Positions 26,503 to 32,748 of a DNA stretch of 39,929 nt are shown here, piece after piece; the first letter of the stretch is position 1, and the number at the start of each line of letters is the position of its first letter. This DNA is from a virus. Made by a program: the position numbers and the translations under genes. Below the pieces are notes generated by a model, which saw only the letters and a program-made list of their open reading frames with translations, made no database searches and had not been told where the DNA came from. The stretch lies in the IMG/VR virus record IMGVR_UViG_3300033981_000431, positions 1 through 39,929 of that record; one strand, 5' to 3'.

Positions 26503-26800
26503 CCACGTAGCCCAACTTCAACAACGCCGTTGATGCAGTGTCAAACGCACCCTCCGGGAATGTTTTAATCCAGGCCTCGAACGCATTGCGCACGGTGTCG
26601 ACGGTGTCCGGTTCGAGGTTCAGGTCATCGGGTGCGTACGTCCAGTGAGAAGTGCCACCGATATACGGGAGCTGAAAGTAACCTAGGTACCAGCCATAGC
26701 CTTTGGCGTACCAAAGGACGTTGCCCTTGTTGTTGGCCTGTGACTTGGTTGGCATGTAGTCAACCGAGTAAACGTTTTCAGGAAGCAGATCGTTTGCCAT
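26477..26800 (-). CDS. Hypothetical early protein, 107 aa
   Basis: I recognise no family. The ATG at 26800 gives MANDLLPENVYSVDYM. The centre is aromatic and Gly-rich (LWYAKGYGWYLGYFQLPYIG), the C-terminus helical (TVDTVRNAFEAWIKTF). The sequence looks like a compact globular protein without membrane segments. It overlaps both the upstream gene (23 nt) and RNA polymerase (26 nt), so it is translated within the early operon. Confidence 0.75.
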   Translation of the reverse strand: MANDLLPENVYSVDYMPTKSQANNKGNVLWYAKGYGWYLGYFQLPYIGGTSHWTYAPDDLNLEPDTVDTVRNAFEAWIKTFPEGAFDTASTALLKLGYVGGWKRGNA

Positions 26801-27059
26801 TGTTGTTGGTGATAATAGTGATCTTGGTGTGAGTTGGATACCTGTTGGCCGCAAACTTCGCAGCCTCGGCCTTTGAGGTGGCACGGATCCGCTCGCGCAT
26901 TGGACGCATGCCGCTGAACGTGACAACTATTTCATAGAGCTTGGCATTTGGGTTCGATGTTCGACTTAATCCTTCACCAATGATGGCTCCGCTGTCATCG
27001 CGCCAATGCAAAAGGAAGTTTTCGACGGAAGCCTGGCTGCCCCACCCCTTGCTGCTCAT
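26778..27059 (-). CDS. Hypothetical early protein, 93 aa
   Basis: A small alpha/beta protein: LYEIVVTFSGMRPMRERIRA followed by SKAEAAKFAANRYPTHTKITII. The latter resembles a motif found in many short phage proteins in which an AEA..FA.NRYP helix precedes a strand. The function is unknown. The ATG overlaps the upstream stop (ATGA, 27056-27059). Confidence 0.78.
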   Translation of the reverse strand: MSSKGWGSQASVENFLLHWRDDSGAIIGEGLSRTSNPNAKLYEIVVTFSGMRPMRERIRATSKAEAAKFAANRYPTHTKITIITNNNGKRSAS

Positions 27060-27313
27060 TGGTCGGCCTCCGCTTTCAAGCGTTGAGCCACCTCAATCAC
27101 TGCCAGGTGGCACATCTTGTGCTCCGAGTACGGCGGGGCCCATGTCTCTACCTCCTTGGCCAACAAGCGCAACACTTCCCGCATGCGGTCAGGGCTGGTG
27201 ATGGTCATCGAGTTGTTGGCCAAGGACCAGAACGCATCCAGCATCCGGAGCGGAAGCGCCTCCATCGAGTAGACGACGACGGGGGGCTGGTTGTTGGTTG
27301 TTGGTTCAGTCAT
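27056..27313 (-). CDS. Hypothetical early protein, 85 aa
   Basis: An acidic helical protein after a Thr/Asn/Pro-rich start (MTEPTTNNQPPVVVYSMEAL). Helices include RMREVLRLLAKEVETWAPP and MCHLAVIEVAQRLKAEA. The ATG at 27313 is preferred to a GTG at 27319. It overlaps the preceding stop by 8 nt and the next gene by 4 nt. No family recognised. Confidence 0.72.
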   Translation of the reverse strand: MTEPTTNNQPPVVVYSMEALPLRMLDAFWSLANNSMTITSPDRMREVLRLLAKEVETWAPPYSEHKMCHLAVIEVAQRLKAEADQ

Positions 27314-27584
27314 CGGCACCCTTCAGCCTGTTAGCCACCAACCCTGCATAGCAAGCGATGTCACGCCAGTGGTCAGGTTTCCCTGGGTTCCCGGCAATGA
27401 TGCGCCCGATCTTGTGAGCGATCATGTCCAGACTCTCTTGCATGTCGGGGTCGAGCCTGCGGTCCAGCTCAGCGACGTGGTGGGTAATGACACGCTTCAG
27501 GTCTTGGGTGACCCGAGCGTGGACCACATAGTCCCCGTGTGTCCGGCCTCGTTCTTTTAAAAGGATGTTGATGTCTGTTGTCAT
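27306..27584 (-). CDS. DUF6378-type phage protein, 92 aa
   Basis: Contains KERGRTHGDYVVHARVTQDL followed by MIAHKIGRIIAGNPGKPDHW, the pattern of a widespread short phage family (DUF6378). These occur in many tailed phages, often near nucleotide or DNA metabolism genes. The biochemical role is not established. The start overlaps the preceding gene as ATGA. Confidence 0.85.
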   Translation of the reverse strand: MTTDINILLKERGRTHGDYVVHARVTQDLKRVITHHVAELDRRLDPDMQESLDMIAHKIGRIIAGNPGKPDHWRDIACYAGLVANRLKGADD

Positions 27585-27889
27585 GCGGCCTCTGGTGGTG
27601 TGGGTTGGTTGTTGGTGGATCCAAGGAATCGAGCTGCTTGTTGGCGGTCCCGGCGACCGAGCGCGGTCAACAGGTACCCCTTGGTGCTGGGCCTGATCAA
27701 TGCTGACTGATTCAACATCGACAGCTGTGCCTTGATGGCGCTTTGCAGCCACGCTGTCTCCCGGGTCAGGTAAGCCACGCGGACCGCTGTCTCCAGCTGA
27801 TCCAACGACAGGGCCTGTGGGTACACAAGCCACATCGCATCGAGTAGGTCGGACCGGAGCTGGGCCAACACAACGGGTTCGGGTTTCAT
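27581..27889 (-). CDS. Predicted winged-helix small protein, 102 aa
   Basis: Residues about 25-80 suggest a winged helix: SLDQLETAVRVAYLTRETAWLQ, then IKAQLSMLNQSALIRPSTKG and YLLTALGRRD, with the wing and recognition-helix spacing of small transcription factors. A disordered tail follows (STNNQPTPPEAA). A DNA-binding or early regulatory role is possible but only inferred. Overlaps on both sides are ATGA type. Confidence 0.75.
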   Translation of the reverse strand: MKPEPVVLAQLRSDLLDAMWLVYPQALSLDQLETAVRVAYLTRETAWLQSAIKAQLSMLNQSALIRPSTKGYLLTALGRRDRQQAARFLGSTNNQPTPPEAA

Positions 27890-28059
27890 TTGATTGGGTC
27901 GGCTGTTGGTAATGCTGCATCCTCGCCGGCCCGGTAAGCGCTGAGCACGTGCTGGGCCCAGGCTGCGGCGAGGATCACGGCTTGGCTGTTGGGCGTGGTG
28001 GTGTACCTGGCTCGCCACCAGGAGCGGTAGGCCTCCATCAATTCGTAAGCAGTGGGCAT
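27886..28059 (-). CDS. Hypothetical early protein, 57 aa
   Basis: A short helical protein, MPTAYELMEAYRSWWRARYT...LSAYRAGEDAALP. No family recognised. It begins after an 83-nt spacer with two hairpins and ends in an ATGA overlap with the next gene, which supports translation. An in-frame extension upstream would read through the hairpins and is rejected. Confidence 0.65.
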   Translation of the reverse strand: MPTAYELMEAYRSWWRARYTTTPNSQAVILAAAWAQHVLSAYRAGEDAALPTADPIK

Positions 28060-28090
28060 GAGGGTGCCTCGGGTGTGGGTGGGTGGGTGT

Positions 28091-28129
28091 TGCTGCTGTG
28101 AGGGCAGCAGAGAAGGGAGCACTGCTCCC
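28091..28129 (-). other. Two adjacent hairpins in an early-operon spacer
   Basis: GGGAGCA-C-TGCTCCC (28115-28129) is perfect, and TGCTGC/GCAGCA flanks a loop at 28091-28109. They lie in the 83-nt gap between the 129-aa and 57-aa genes. The minus-strand tract after the first is TTCTCT, so termination would be weak; RNA processing or stability is an alternative. Confidence 0.5.
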
Positions 28130-28142
28130 CTCCGTGCTGTCG

Positions 28143-28532
28143 TCAGACCACGCAGTCGGCGCTGGCCCGTGAAAGGGCCGCCATCAGCTGCTGGGCAGCG
28201 TCTAGGGTCCACAGCTTGGCGCTGAGGATTGGCGTGCTCCTGCCGTCCACATAGGCCAGCAGAATCCAGCCTTCGTTCTGACCAGGGCGAACCCCTAGCC
28301 GAAGCAGTGGCCCGGTGTGCGCTATCACTCGATGGTCCTGGCCGTCTGCATAGTCGAGCCAATAGATCTCATTGCCGTTGATGGCCAAGCCGTGTTCTGT
28401 CTTGAGGTTGAACTCCACCCAGGCATCGATGGCGTCGATGATCTGGCGAACGGTGATGCAGTGCTTCTCATCCGTTGGGATGGTGTGGAGCTGGTGCGTG
28501 TAGTCGCAGGGATAAAGGGTGGTGTTGTTCAT
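28143..28532 (-). CDS. Hypothetical early protein, 129 aa
   Basis: The ATG at 28532 (MNNTTLYPCDYTHQLHTIP) overlaps the stop of the upstream small gene as ATGA. A mixed alpha/beta sequence has ITVRQIIDAIDAWVEF, NGNEIYWLDYADGQDHRVI, NEGWILLAYVDGRSTPIL and a C-terminal helix (AAQQLMAALSRA). No membrane segment. Family not recognised. Confidence 0.72.
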   Translation of the reverse strand: MNNTTLYPCDYTHQLHTIPTDEKHCITVRQIIDAIDAWVEFNLKTEHGLAINGNEIYWLDYADGQDHRVIAHTGPLLRLGVRPGQNEGWILLAYVDGRSTPILSAKLWTLDAAQQLMAALSRASADCVV

Positions 28533-28669
28533 GGTCCGGGAAATTGGGTGCGGGTTGAGTGATCGGGGATCGACGTATAGGTGGGCCGCGGCAGTTGGGC
28601 CAAGGTCAAGAACCACAGGGTGGACGTGACCGAGGCCAGAGCCAGGACCGTTACGAGCGGGTGTCGCAT
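28529..28669 (-). CDS. Small predicted membrane protein, 46 aa
   Basis: The frame MRHPLVTVLALASVTSTLWF...RTQFPGP exactly fills the space between two early genes. The ATG is 3 nt after the upstream stop, and the stop overlaps the next ATG (ATGA). Residues 4-24 are a single hydrophobic segment, followed by a polar tail. It could be a small inner-membrane early protein. The function is unknown. Confidence 0.62.
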   Translation of the reverse strand: MRHPLVTVLALASVTSTLWFLTLAQLPRPTYTSIPDHSTRTQFPGP

Positions 28670-28672
28670 GGG

Positions 28673-28870
28673 TCAGCGCCTGTCGGTGAAGCTGTCAAAC
28701 CACGGGCCCATCCGTCGCGTTCTCGCTTTGGCGGTGGCGCTCGTGGCTGTGCTGCTGCTCGTTTCGGGGTTGTTGCAATGGGCTTGCGCCTCTTCGAGGG
28801 TCAGCCCCCGAGCAATGACCCGCCCCCGGCCGGGTTTGTTGAAGTAGTTCCGAACAATTGAATAGGTCAC
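28673..28870 (-). CDS. Conserved small phage protein, 65 aa
   Basis: Starts with GTG and contains IARGLTLEEAQAHCNNPETS followed by a Ser/Thr/Ala/Arg-rich stretch and RRMGPWFDSFTDRR. This RGLTLEEAQAHC...PETSS...RRMGPWFD pattern is a widespread short protein of actinobacterial and cyanobacterial phages. The function is unknown. Its presence supports phage identity and genuine coding. Confidence 0.83.
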   Translation of the reverse strand: MTYSIVRNYFNKPGRGRVIARGLTLEEAQAHCNNPETSSSTATSATAKARTRRMGPWFDSFTDRR

Positions 28871-28939
28871 GGTGATTTTCTGCGGTGTTGTTGTTGATGA
28901 AATAGGAGCCCGGTGTGGGCCCGGTGTGGTCGGGGCGGC

Positions 28940-29203
28940 TCAATACCCCAACCAAGTGAGCAGGGCGGCTGCGTCGTAGAGATCTGGCAGGGCATGGGCG
29001 CAGCAGTGGTTAACCCAGGCGCCGAAAGTCTCGCCGTGGCCTTGGAGAATGGCTTCCGTGTCGCTGTGGGTGTACCGGCCATCACGGCCGGCCCAACTCA
29101 GCATCGCGGTTTTGCCGTCGGCCAGCTCGGCCGCTGCGTGGCCAGGCTCGACCGAGAGGGTTTCGAGCAGGCGCTTGGCTGGTGTTGTTGTTGCTGTTGT
29201 CAT
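28940..29203 (-). CDS. Hypothetical early protein, 87 aa
   Basis: The ATG at 29203 gives MTTATTTPAKRLLETLSVEP. A central GKTAMLSWAGRDGRYTHSDT and a cysteine pair (NHCCAHALPDLYDAAALL) are visible. Family not recognised. The upstream in-frame extension to 29398 overlaps the preceding gene almost entirely and is rejected. Confidence 0.7.
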   Translation of the reverse strand: MTTATTTPAKRLLETLSVEPGHAAAELADGKTAMLSWAGRDGRYTHSDTEAILQGHGETFGAWVNHCCAHALPDLYDAAALLTWLGY

Positions 29204-29238
29204 GGCTTCAGGTCTGCGGATGGGATGGGTCTCAGGTC

Positions 29239-29421
29239 TCAGGCCAAGGCCAGGCGTACCCGGTACCGGGTGACACCCAGATGCTCGGCAATGCGGCGCT
29301 GGCTCCAGCCAGAGCGGCTCAGGCGTCGCGCCCGTTGCTCGGTGGACTCGGCGGCCCAGAGGAGCACCAGGACGGGCAGCAGCAGAGCTGCGAGGCACAA
29401 GGCCAGGAAGGACGTTGTCAT
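29239..29421 (-). CDS. First early gene: membrane-anchored HTH-like peptide, 60 aa
   Basis: The N-terminus is one hydrophobic segment (FLALCLAALLLPVLVLLWAA, residues 5-24), followed by ESTEQRARRLSRS and a helix-turn-helix-like C-terminus, GWSQRRIAEHLGVTRYRVR, resembling the HTH of resolvases and sigma-like domains. This layout, a transmembrane anchor directly joined to a DNA-binding motif, is unusual. It is the first gene of the minus run, about 57 nt after a promoter candidate, so it is expressed first. Whether the HTH binds DNA is inferred. Confidence 0.65.
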   Translation of the reverse strand: MTTSFLALCLAALLLPVLVLLWAAESTEQRARRLSRSGWSQRRIAEHLGVTRYRVRLALA

Positions 29422-29478
29422 GGATTTACTGCGGTTGGTTGTATTGCAACTCTGGACCTTTGGCCCGGTTGCTCTTGA

Positions 29479-29508
29479 ACTATAGCGAGCCGGGTCAAGT
29501 TGGGTGAA
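29479..29508 (-). promoter_or_regulatory. Candidate early promoter for the minus-strand run
   Basis: The minus strand reads TTCACC, 18 nt, TATAGT, a plausible host sigma70 promoter. The -10 end is also within CTCGCTATAG (29480-29489), close to the T7 promoter core CTCACTATAG, so it could serve the phage polymerase. It lies 57 nt upstream of the first ATG. Confidence 0.5.
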
Positions 29509-29764
29509 GTTTGGGGGGCGGCTTGTGATTTAGGGACCAGGGTCAAGAATGAGAACCATTCTCACCGGACCCCCTGGCCACCCTTGTCCAGACCCCCTGT
29601 CCAACCTGCGCACCTGCCTATCTGACAGGTACGCAATGGCCCAGACCCCTTGGCACCACTGGGCTCTGCCCGCTTCTGGACAGCCCCCAGGTCTATTTTG
29701 GACAAGCGGGAGCGACCCCGGAGGGGGGGGAGCCCCGCTGACGCCTATAGCGTAAGCCCTTCAC

Positions 29765-29818
29765 ATTTTTGGGTCAAAAATCTACCCAACAAAAGTCCCT
29801 CGCATTTTTGGACCAAAA
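29765..29818. repeat. Pair of related inverted repeats
   Basis: ATTTTTG-GGT-CAAAAAT (29765-29781) is a perfect inverted repeat. TTTTGG-A-CCAAAA (29806-29818) is a second, with matching flanks (CATTTTTGG...CCC), about 40 bp apart. A partial third copy, TTTTGGACAA, lies at 29696-29705. Confidence 0.7.
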
Positions 29819-29916
29819 TTTTCCCTTACTCGTCTTTGTCCACCCCTAATCCCACCCCCAAGAAACGACGTCCGCCATAATTTAATAAAGGTGAACATAG
29901 GTGTCTATAGTTCTCT

Positions 29917-30061
29917 ATGGTTTACCATGTATTTTCATCATCAGTACCAATGAAAGAAGATCCTGGTTAACCATATTCTCCTAGGTTAACCATGTACTTG
30001 GTATTACCTTACCTCCTAACCGCTTCCCTTCGGGAAGCTATACACTATGGTTAACCATAGT
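29917..30061. repeat. Cluster of four GGTTAACC-type palindromes
   Basis: ATGGTTTACCAT (29917-29928), TGGTTAACCA (29964-29973), GGTTAACC (29984-29991) and the perfect 18-bp palindrome ACTATGGTTAACCATAGT (30044-30061). Centres are 46, 19 and 65 bp apart. They lie in AT-rich non-coding DNA. They look like operators or initiator sites. Confidence 0.8.
30022..30038. other. Stable hairpin GCTTCCC-TTC-GGGAAGC
   Basis: A perfect 7-bp stem with a 3-nt loop between palindromes three and four. No T tract on either side, so simple termination is unlikely. Confidence 0.6.
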
Positions 30062-30092
30062 AGCTATATAGTATCTATATACTATATATAGA

Positions 30093-30112
30093 GGGGGGGG
30101 TAAGGCCCCCCC
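30093..30112. other. G8/C7 hairpin upstream of the plus-strand block
   Basis: Eight G, TAAGG, then seven C can pair as a 7-bp stem. It is directly preceded by a TA-rich tract, with a CTTTTTT tract about 27 nt further on. Possible leader structure, attenuator or unwinding site. Confidence 0.5.
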
Positions 30113-30233
30113 AGCTCTTAGGACAGCCAGCCCTTTCCACTTTTTTCTGCAGCCTTTCTTTCTTCACTCACGCACACATATGTACTACTGGTCCTGGGTC
30201 CTACCATTGGCCCATTAGCCCCCCTGTGCCCCC

Positions 30234-30482
30234 ATGGGTCGCCCTAACGAATCCGAGGCCTCAAGGGTCCTGTCGAACCTCCACACCGACCTGGCGCTCC
30301 ACTTGCGGTCCAGGCTCGACGATGGGTCCATCAGCACCGCTGAGCTCAACATCCTTCGTCAGTTCCTCAAGGACAACGGCATCTCAGCTCAACCGGTGGC
30401 CGGCACCAGCTTTGGGGACCTGGTGGCCTCCTTGCCGGACATGGATAAGATTGTGCAGATGCCCCGGCGCAAGGTCGCCTAG
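30234..30482 (+). CDS. Terminase small subunit (gp18-like)
   Basis: This 82-residue protein contains DLALHLRSRLDDGSISTAEL, FLKDNGISAQP and MPRRKVA, the pattern of T7-like small terminases (T7 gp18 is 89 aa). They regulate the packaging motor and recognise the concatemer. It is the first gene of the plus-strand block, downstream of the long control region. It is separated from the large subunit by seven genes, unusual for this phage type. Confidence 0.82.
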   Translation: MGRPNESEASRVLSNLHTDLALHLRSRLDDGSISTAELNILRQFLKDNGISAQPVAGTSFGDLVASLPDMDKIVQMPRRKVA

Positions 30483-30490
30483 AACCTCCC

Positions 30491-30904
30491 ATGCCTGATC
30501 CCGACGACATCCCATCTGGGTTTTACATCTCGACACCCACCAACAACGCCATCGCCAATGCCCCGGCCATTGGCATTGGCGCTGGCTACGGCGCTTCGGT
30601 GACCCAGGGAACCTCCAAGACCCAGGGCGTCACCATCAACGCCAAGGCTGGCGTCGTCACCATGCACAACGCTGCCCTGGCCGCCAGCGCTGCCGTCCAG
30701 TTCACGATGACCAACAGCGCCATCAGCGGCACCGACGTCGTCGTGACCTGCCAAGGCACGGGTGGCACCGCTGGTTCGTACCAGGCCCACTGCGTCGACG
30801 TCGGTGCCGGCACGGCCATTTTCCGCGTGGTCAACACCAGCGCCGGGTCGTTGAGCGAAGCTGTGACCCTGAATTTTGTGGTCATTGATTCCGTTGCTGC
30901 CTAG
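30491..30904 (+). CDS. Predicted structural protein, 137 aa
   Basis: An all-beta, Thr/Val/Ala-rich protein with TSKTQGVTINAKAGVVTMHN, AASAAVQFTMTNSAISGTDV and AGSYQAHCVDVGAGTAIF. It resembles small beta-sandwich virion proteins of marine phages (decoration or head-fibre type). No enzyme motif. It starts 8 nt after the small terminase stop. Function inferred from composition and context. Confidence 0.75.
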   Translation: MPDPDDIPSGFYISTPTNNAIANAPAIGIGAGYGASVTQGTSKTQGVTINAKAGVVTMHNAALAASAAVQFTMTNSAISGTDVVVTCQGTGGTAGSYQAHCVDVGAGTAIFRVVNTSAGSLSEAVTLNFVVIDSVAA

Positions 30905-30912
30905 GTGCTCTC

Positions 30913-31239
30913 ATGTCCAGTCCCATCGTCACCACCCTGGGCACCCTGACGTCGGCGGGGACCACGGGCTTCCAAGCCTTGGGCCCTCAGGACAACATCG
31001 TCTTCCAAGTGGCCGTGTCGTCGATCGGCACCAACGTCGTGATCCGGCTGGAGGGATCCCTGGATGCGACTGACTGGTTCAACCTTCACTCCACGGGTGA
31101 CGTCACAGTGACCGCTAACGGGGTCCTGGGCTACTCGTTGGTGCAAGTACCTGTGCCGTACGTCAGAGGCCGCTTGGTGAGCCTCTCAGGGGGCTCTCCG
31201 AGCGTTGTGTTCAAGGCGGCCCTGTCCACTGCTGGCTGA
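30913..31239 (+). CDS. Predicted structural protein, 108 aa
   Basis: A beta-rich protein, IVTTLGTLTSAGTTGFQALG, then NVVIRLEGSLDATDWFNLHS and VPYVRGRLVSLSGGSPSVV. The SLDATDWFNLHSTG segment resembles small Ig-like or jelly-roll phage virion proteins. It starts 8 nt after the previous stop. It could be a head decoration or tail accessory protein. Confidence 0.72.
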   Translation: MSSPIVTTLGTLTSAGTTGFQALGPQDNIVFQVAVSSIGTNVVIRLEGSLDATDWFNLHSTGDVTVTANGVLGYSLVQVPVPYVRGRLVSLSGGSPSVVFKAALSTAG

Positions 31240-31247
31240 GGACTCCC

Positions 31248-31406
31248 ATGCAAGCTCTTATGCTCACCATCCGGCCCACCGTGCTGGTGCCGATTTTTGG
31301 AGGCTTTGCCGAAGAAGGCGGCGGTGAGCCAGGGGACGATGGCGATGGCGATGGCTTTGCCGCGTTCCTATACTGGAGCGAAGACCTGTACATCGACTGG
31401 CGCTGA
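31248..31406 (+). CDS. Small acidic protein, 52 aa
   Basis: MQALMLTIRPTVLVPIFGGF, then a Glu/Gly/Asp-rich run (EEGGGEPGDDGDGDG) and AAFLYWSEDLYIDWR. It starts 8 nt after the previous stop and ends 3 nt before the next ATG, so it is a linked small gene. The acidic run could bind divalent cations; this is a guess. Confidence 0.62.
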   Translation: MQALMLTIRPTVLVPIFGGFAEEGGGEPGDDGDGDGFAAFLYWSEDLYIDWR

Positions 31407-31409
31407 TCC

Positions 31410-31778
31410 ATGGCAGCACCGAACATCAAAAGTGGATCGTCAGTCACCACGGTGACCGGCAAGACCGTCGGGTATGCGGTGACTACCTCGATGGCTGCAG
31501 CGCTGAGCAACGGCGCCAGCAGCGGCAAGGTGCTGAAAATCAATTCGGTGTACTGCGCCAACGTGGACGGCGCCGCAGCGGCTGACATCAGCCTAGAGCA
31601 TTACAACGGCACCACGGGCTTCGCCATTGGCAAGACCATCGCCGTGCCAGCTGATGCCACCCAGGTGCTGGTGACCCGCGAGGCGTACATCTACCTGGAA
31701 GAAGGCCACAGCCTCCGCGCACAGGCCAGCGCCGCTGGCGACCTGGAGCTGGTCATCTCCTACGAGGACATCAGCTGA
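31410..31778 (+). CDS. Predicted structural protein, 122 aa
   Basis: SSVTTVTGKTVGYAVTTSMA, GKVLKINSVYCANVDGAAAA and EEGHSLRAQASAAGDLELVI form a beta-sandwich pattern found in a common virion-associated protein of cyanophages and other marine phages. The stop overlaps the next ATG by 1 nt. Probable head or tail accessory protein. Confidence 0.76.
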   Translation: MAAPNIKSGSSVTTVTGKTVGYAVTTSMAAALSNGASSGKVLKINSVYCANVDGAAAADISLEHYNGTTGFAIGKTIAVPADATQVLVTREAYIYLEEGHSLRAQASAAGDLELVISYEDIS

Positions 31779-32332
31779 TGTTGGGCTTTAACGGCGGCTT
31801 GATGGGTGTCAGGCGTGTGCCGACAACTGGCGCAGCATCGGGGCTGTGGTTCCAGAACGAGCAAAGCGTTGCACAGCGGGCTGCAATCTGGCCTCTAGGC
31901 ATCACAAACTTCAATGTGGCATCTATTACTTACACTCAATCGTCTGTCTATGGCGGCGCCTCTGCTGCGACAAATGCAAATATGACAGACAGCAGCACTG
32001 CAAATACTGCCACTGCTACAAACGCTGACGCCCCCGGATGGGTTCGAATGGATTTAGGCCAACTGTACGTTGTAGGATCCGTCATAGTCGGCACTGGCAC
32101 TAGCTCTATTCCGGGCGGGTGGTCATATACTTACACCGAAAATTGCGACGTTCAATACTCGTCAGATGCTAGCACATGGACAACGGCATTTAATACGGGA
32201 GCGTTTGGCGCCAACGGCATATATACATTTACCGTTAGCTTTACCGCTCGCTACATAAGGATTGCAAACCCTAGTACATGGCTGGCATTAACTGAATTTT
32301 ATGCGCTTGCGCCAGGTCAGACTTATCCATGA
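31778..32332 (+). CDS. F5/8 type C (discoidin)-like adhesin, 184 aa
   Basis: After a Gly-rich start (MLGFNGGLMGVRRVP) comes a discoidin-like domain. Visible are GWVRMDLGQLYVVGSVIVGT, NCDVQYSSDASTWTTAFNTG and a FTARYIRIANPSTWLALTEF ending, the jelly-roll signature of carbohydrate-binding F5/8 C domains. A virion adhesin or decoration that binds surface glycans is likely. The gene is notably AT-rich compared with both neighbours and is followed, with a 4-nt overlap, by a chaperone-like gene, suggesting a transferred adhesin-chaperone pair. Confidence 0.8.
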   Translation: MLGFNGGLMGVRRVPTTGAASGLWFQNEQSVAQRAAIWPLGITNFNVASITYTQSSVYGGASAATNANMTDSSTANTATATNADAPGWVRMDLGQLYVVGSVIVGTGTSSIPGGWSYTYTENCDVQYSSDASTWTTAFNTGAFGANGIYTFTVSFTARYIRIANPSTWLALTEFYALAPGQTYP

Positions 32333-32748
32333 CCTTATACTCGCACTACACCGCCACCCCCGCGCATCTCCCCCACCGCATCCGCTTTGCGGACGGCAGC
32401 ACCCGCACGGACGCCAGCACCTTCACGCCTGACGAGCTGGAGCGTGCCGGTTACAGCGGCCCTTACGAGCGCCCCGAGTGCAACCCGAAGCTGGAGACGA
32501 TCGACTGGGACGCCGAGGCGCTTGAGTACATCGTGCGCCCCTACGGCTTCGATGAGCTGCAAACGCAGCACGCCAAGATCCGCGAACGGCGCATCGAGCT
32601 GCTGCAGTCCTGTGACTGGACGCAGATTGCTGACTACGACCTCGGCGCTGATCGTGAAGCCTGGGCCGCCTACCGCCAGGCCCTGCGCGACCTGGCCGAT
32701 GCGCCCAACCCGTTTGACATCACCTGGCCGCAGCCGCCCGCGCCTTGA
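32329..32748 (+). CDS. Tail-fibre assembly/chaperone-like protein, 139 aa
   Basis: The C-terminal half has RERRIELLQSCDWTQIADYD followed by REAWAAYRQALRDLADAPNP and DITWP, the signature of phage tail assembly chaperone domains, in which a DWTQ...WAAYRQALRDL...WP pattern is typical. It probably folds or loads the adhesin encoded just upstream. Overlaps are 4 nt at both ends. The gene is GC-rich unlike its partner. Confidence 0.8.
   Translation: MTLYSHYTATPAHLPHRIRFADGSTRTDASTFTPDELERAGYSGPYERPECNPKLETIDWDAEALEYIVRPYGFDELQTQHAKIRERRIELLQSCDWTQIADYDLGADREAWAAYRQALRDLADAPNPFDITWPQPPAP

Larger units (their letters stand above)
29422..30233. other. Divergent non-coding control region, candidate origin/genome ends
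   Basis: About 810 bp without a credible gene separates the divergent gene blocks. It holds a minus-strand promoter candidate, several inverted repeats (for instance TGAGAA/TTCTCA at 29550-29564, AGCGGG/CCCGCT at 29705-29739, ACGC/GCGT around a CTATA), two ATTTTTG/CAAAAAT-type repeats, four GGTTAACC-type palindromes, and a TA-rich stretch 30061-30092 next to a G8/C7 hairpin. The right half is AT-rich in a GC-rich genome. In T7-like phages the ends with early promoters lie upstream of the first early gene, so the physical termini may be here. Confidence 0.6.

Noticed and set aside
28091-28129. Strong terminator in the early operon
   Set aside because: The hairpin is good but lacks a run of T, and the following genes are tightly coupled in the same direction.
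26477-29421. Host-takeover kinase, dGTPase or other T7 early functions
   Set aside because: None of the small early proteins shows kinase, nucleotide-binding or similar motifs; they are left as unknown.
29549-29755. Open frame of 68 codons in the control region
   Set aside because: No ribosome site, Pro-rich translation of a repeat-containing GC-rich stretch, and it crosses several inverted repeats.
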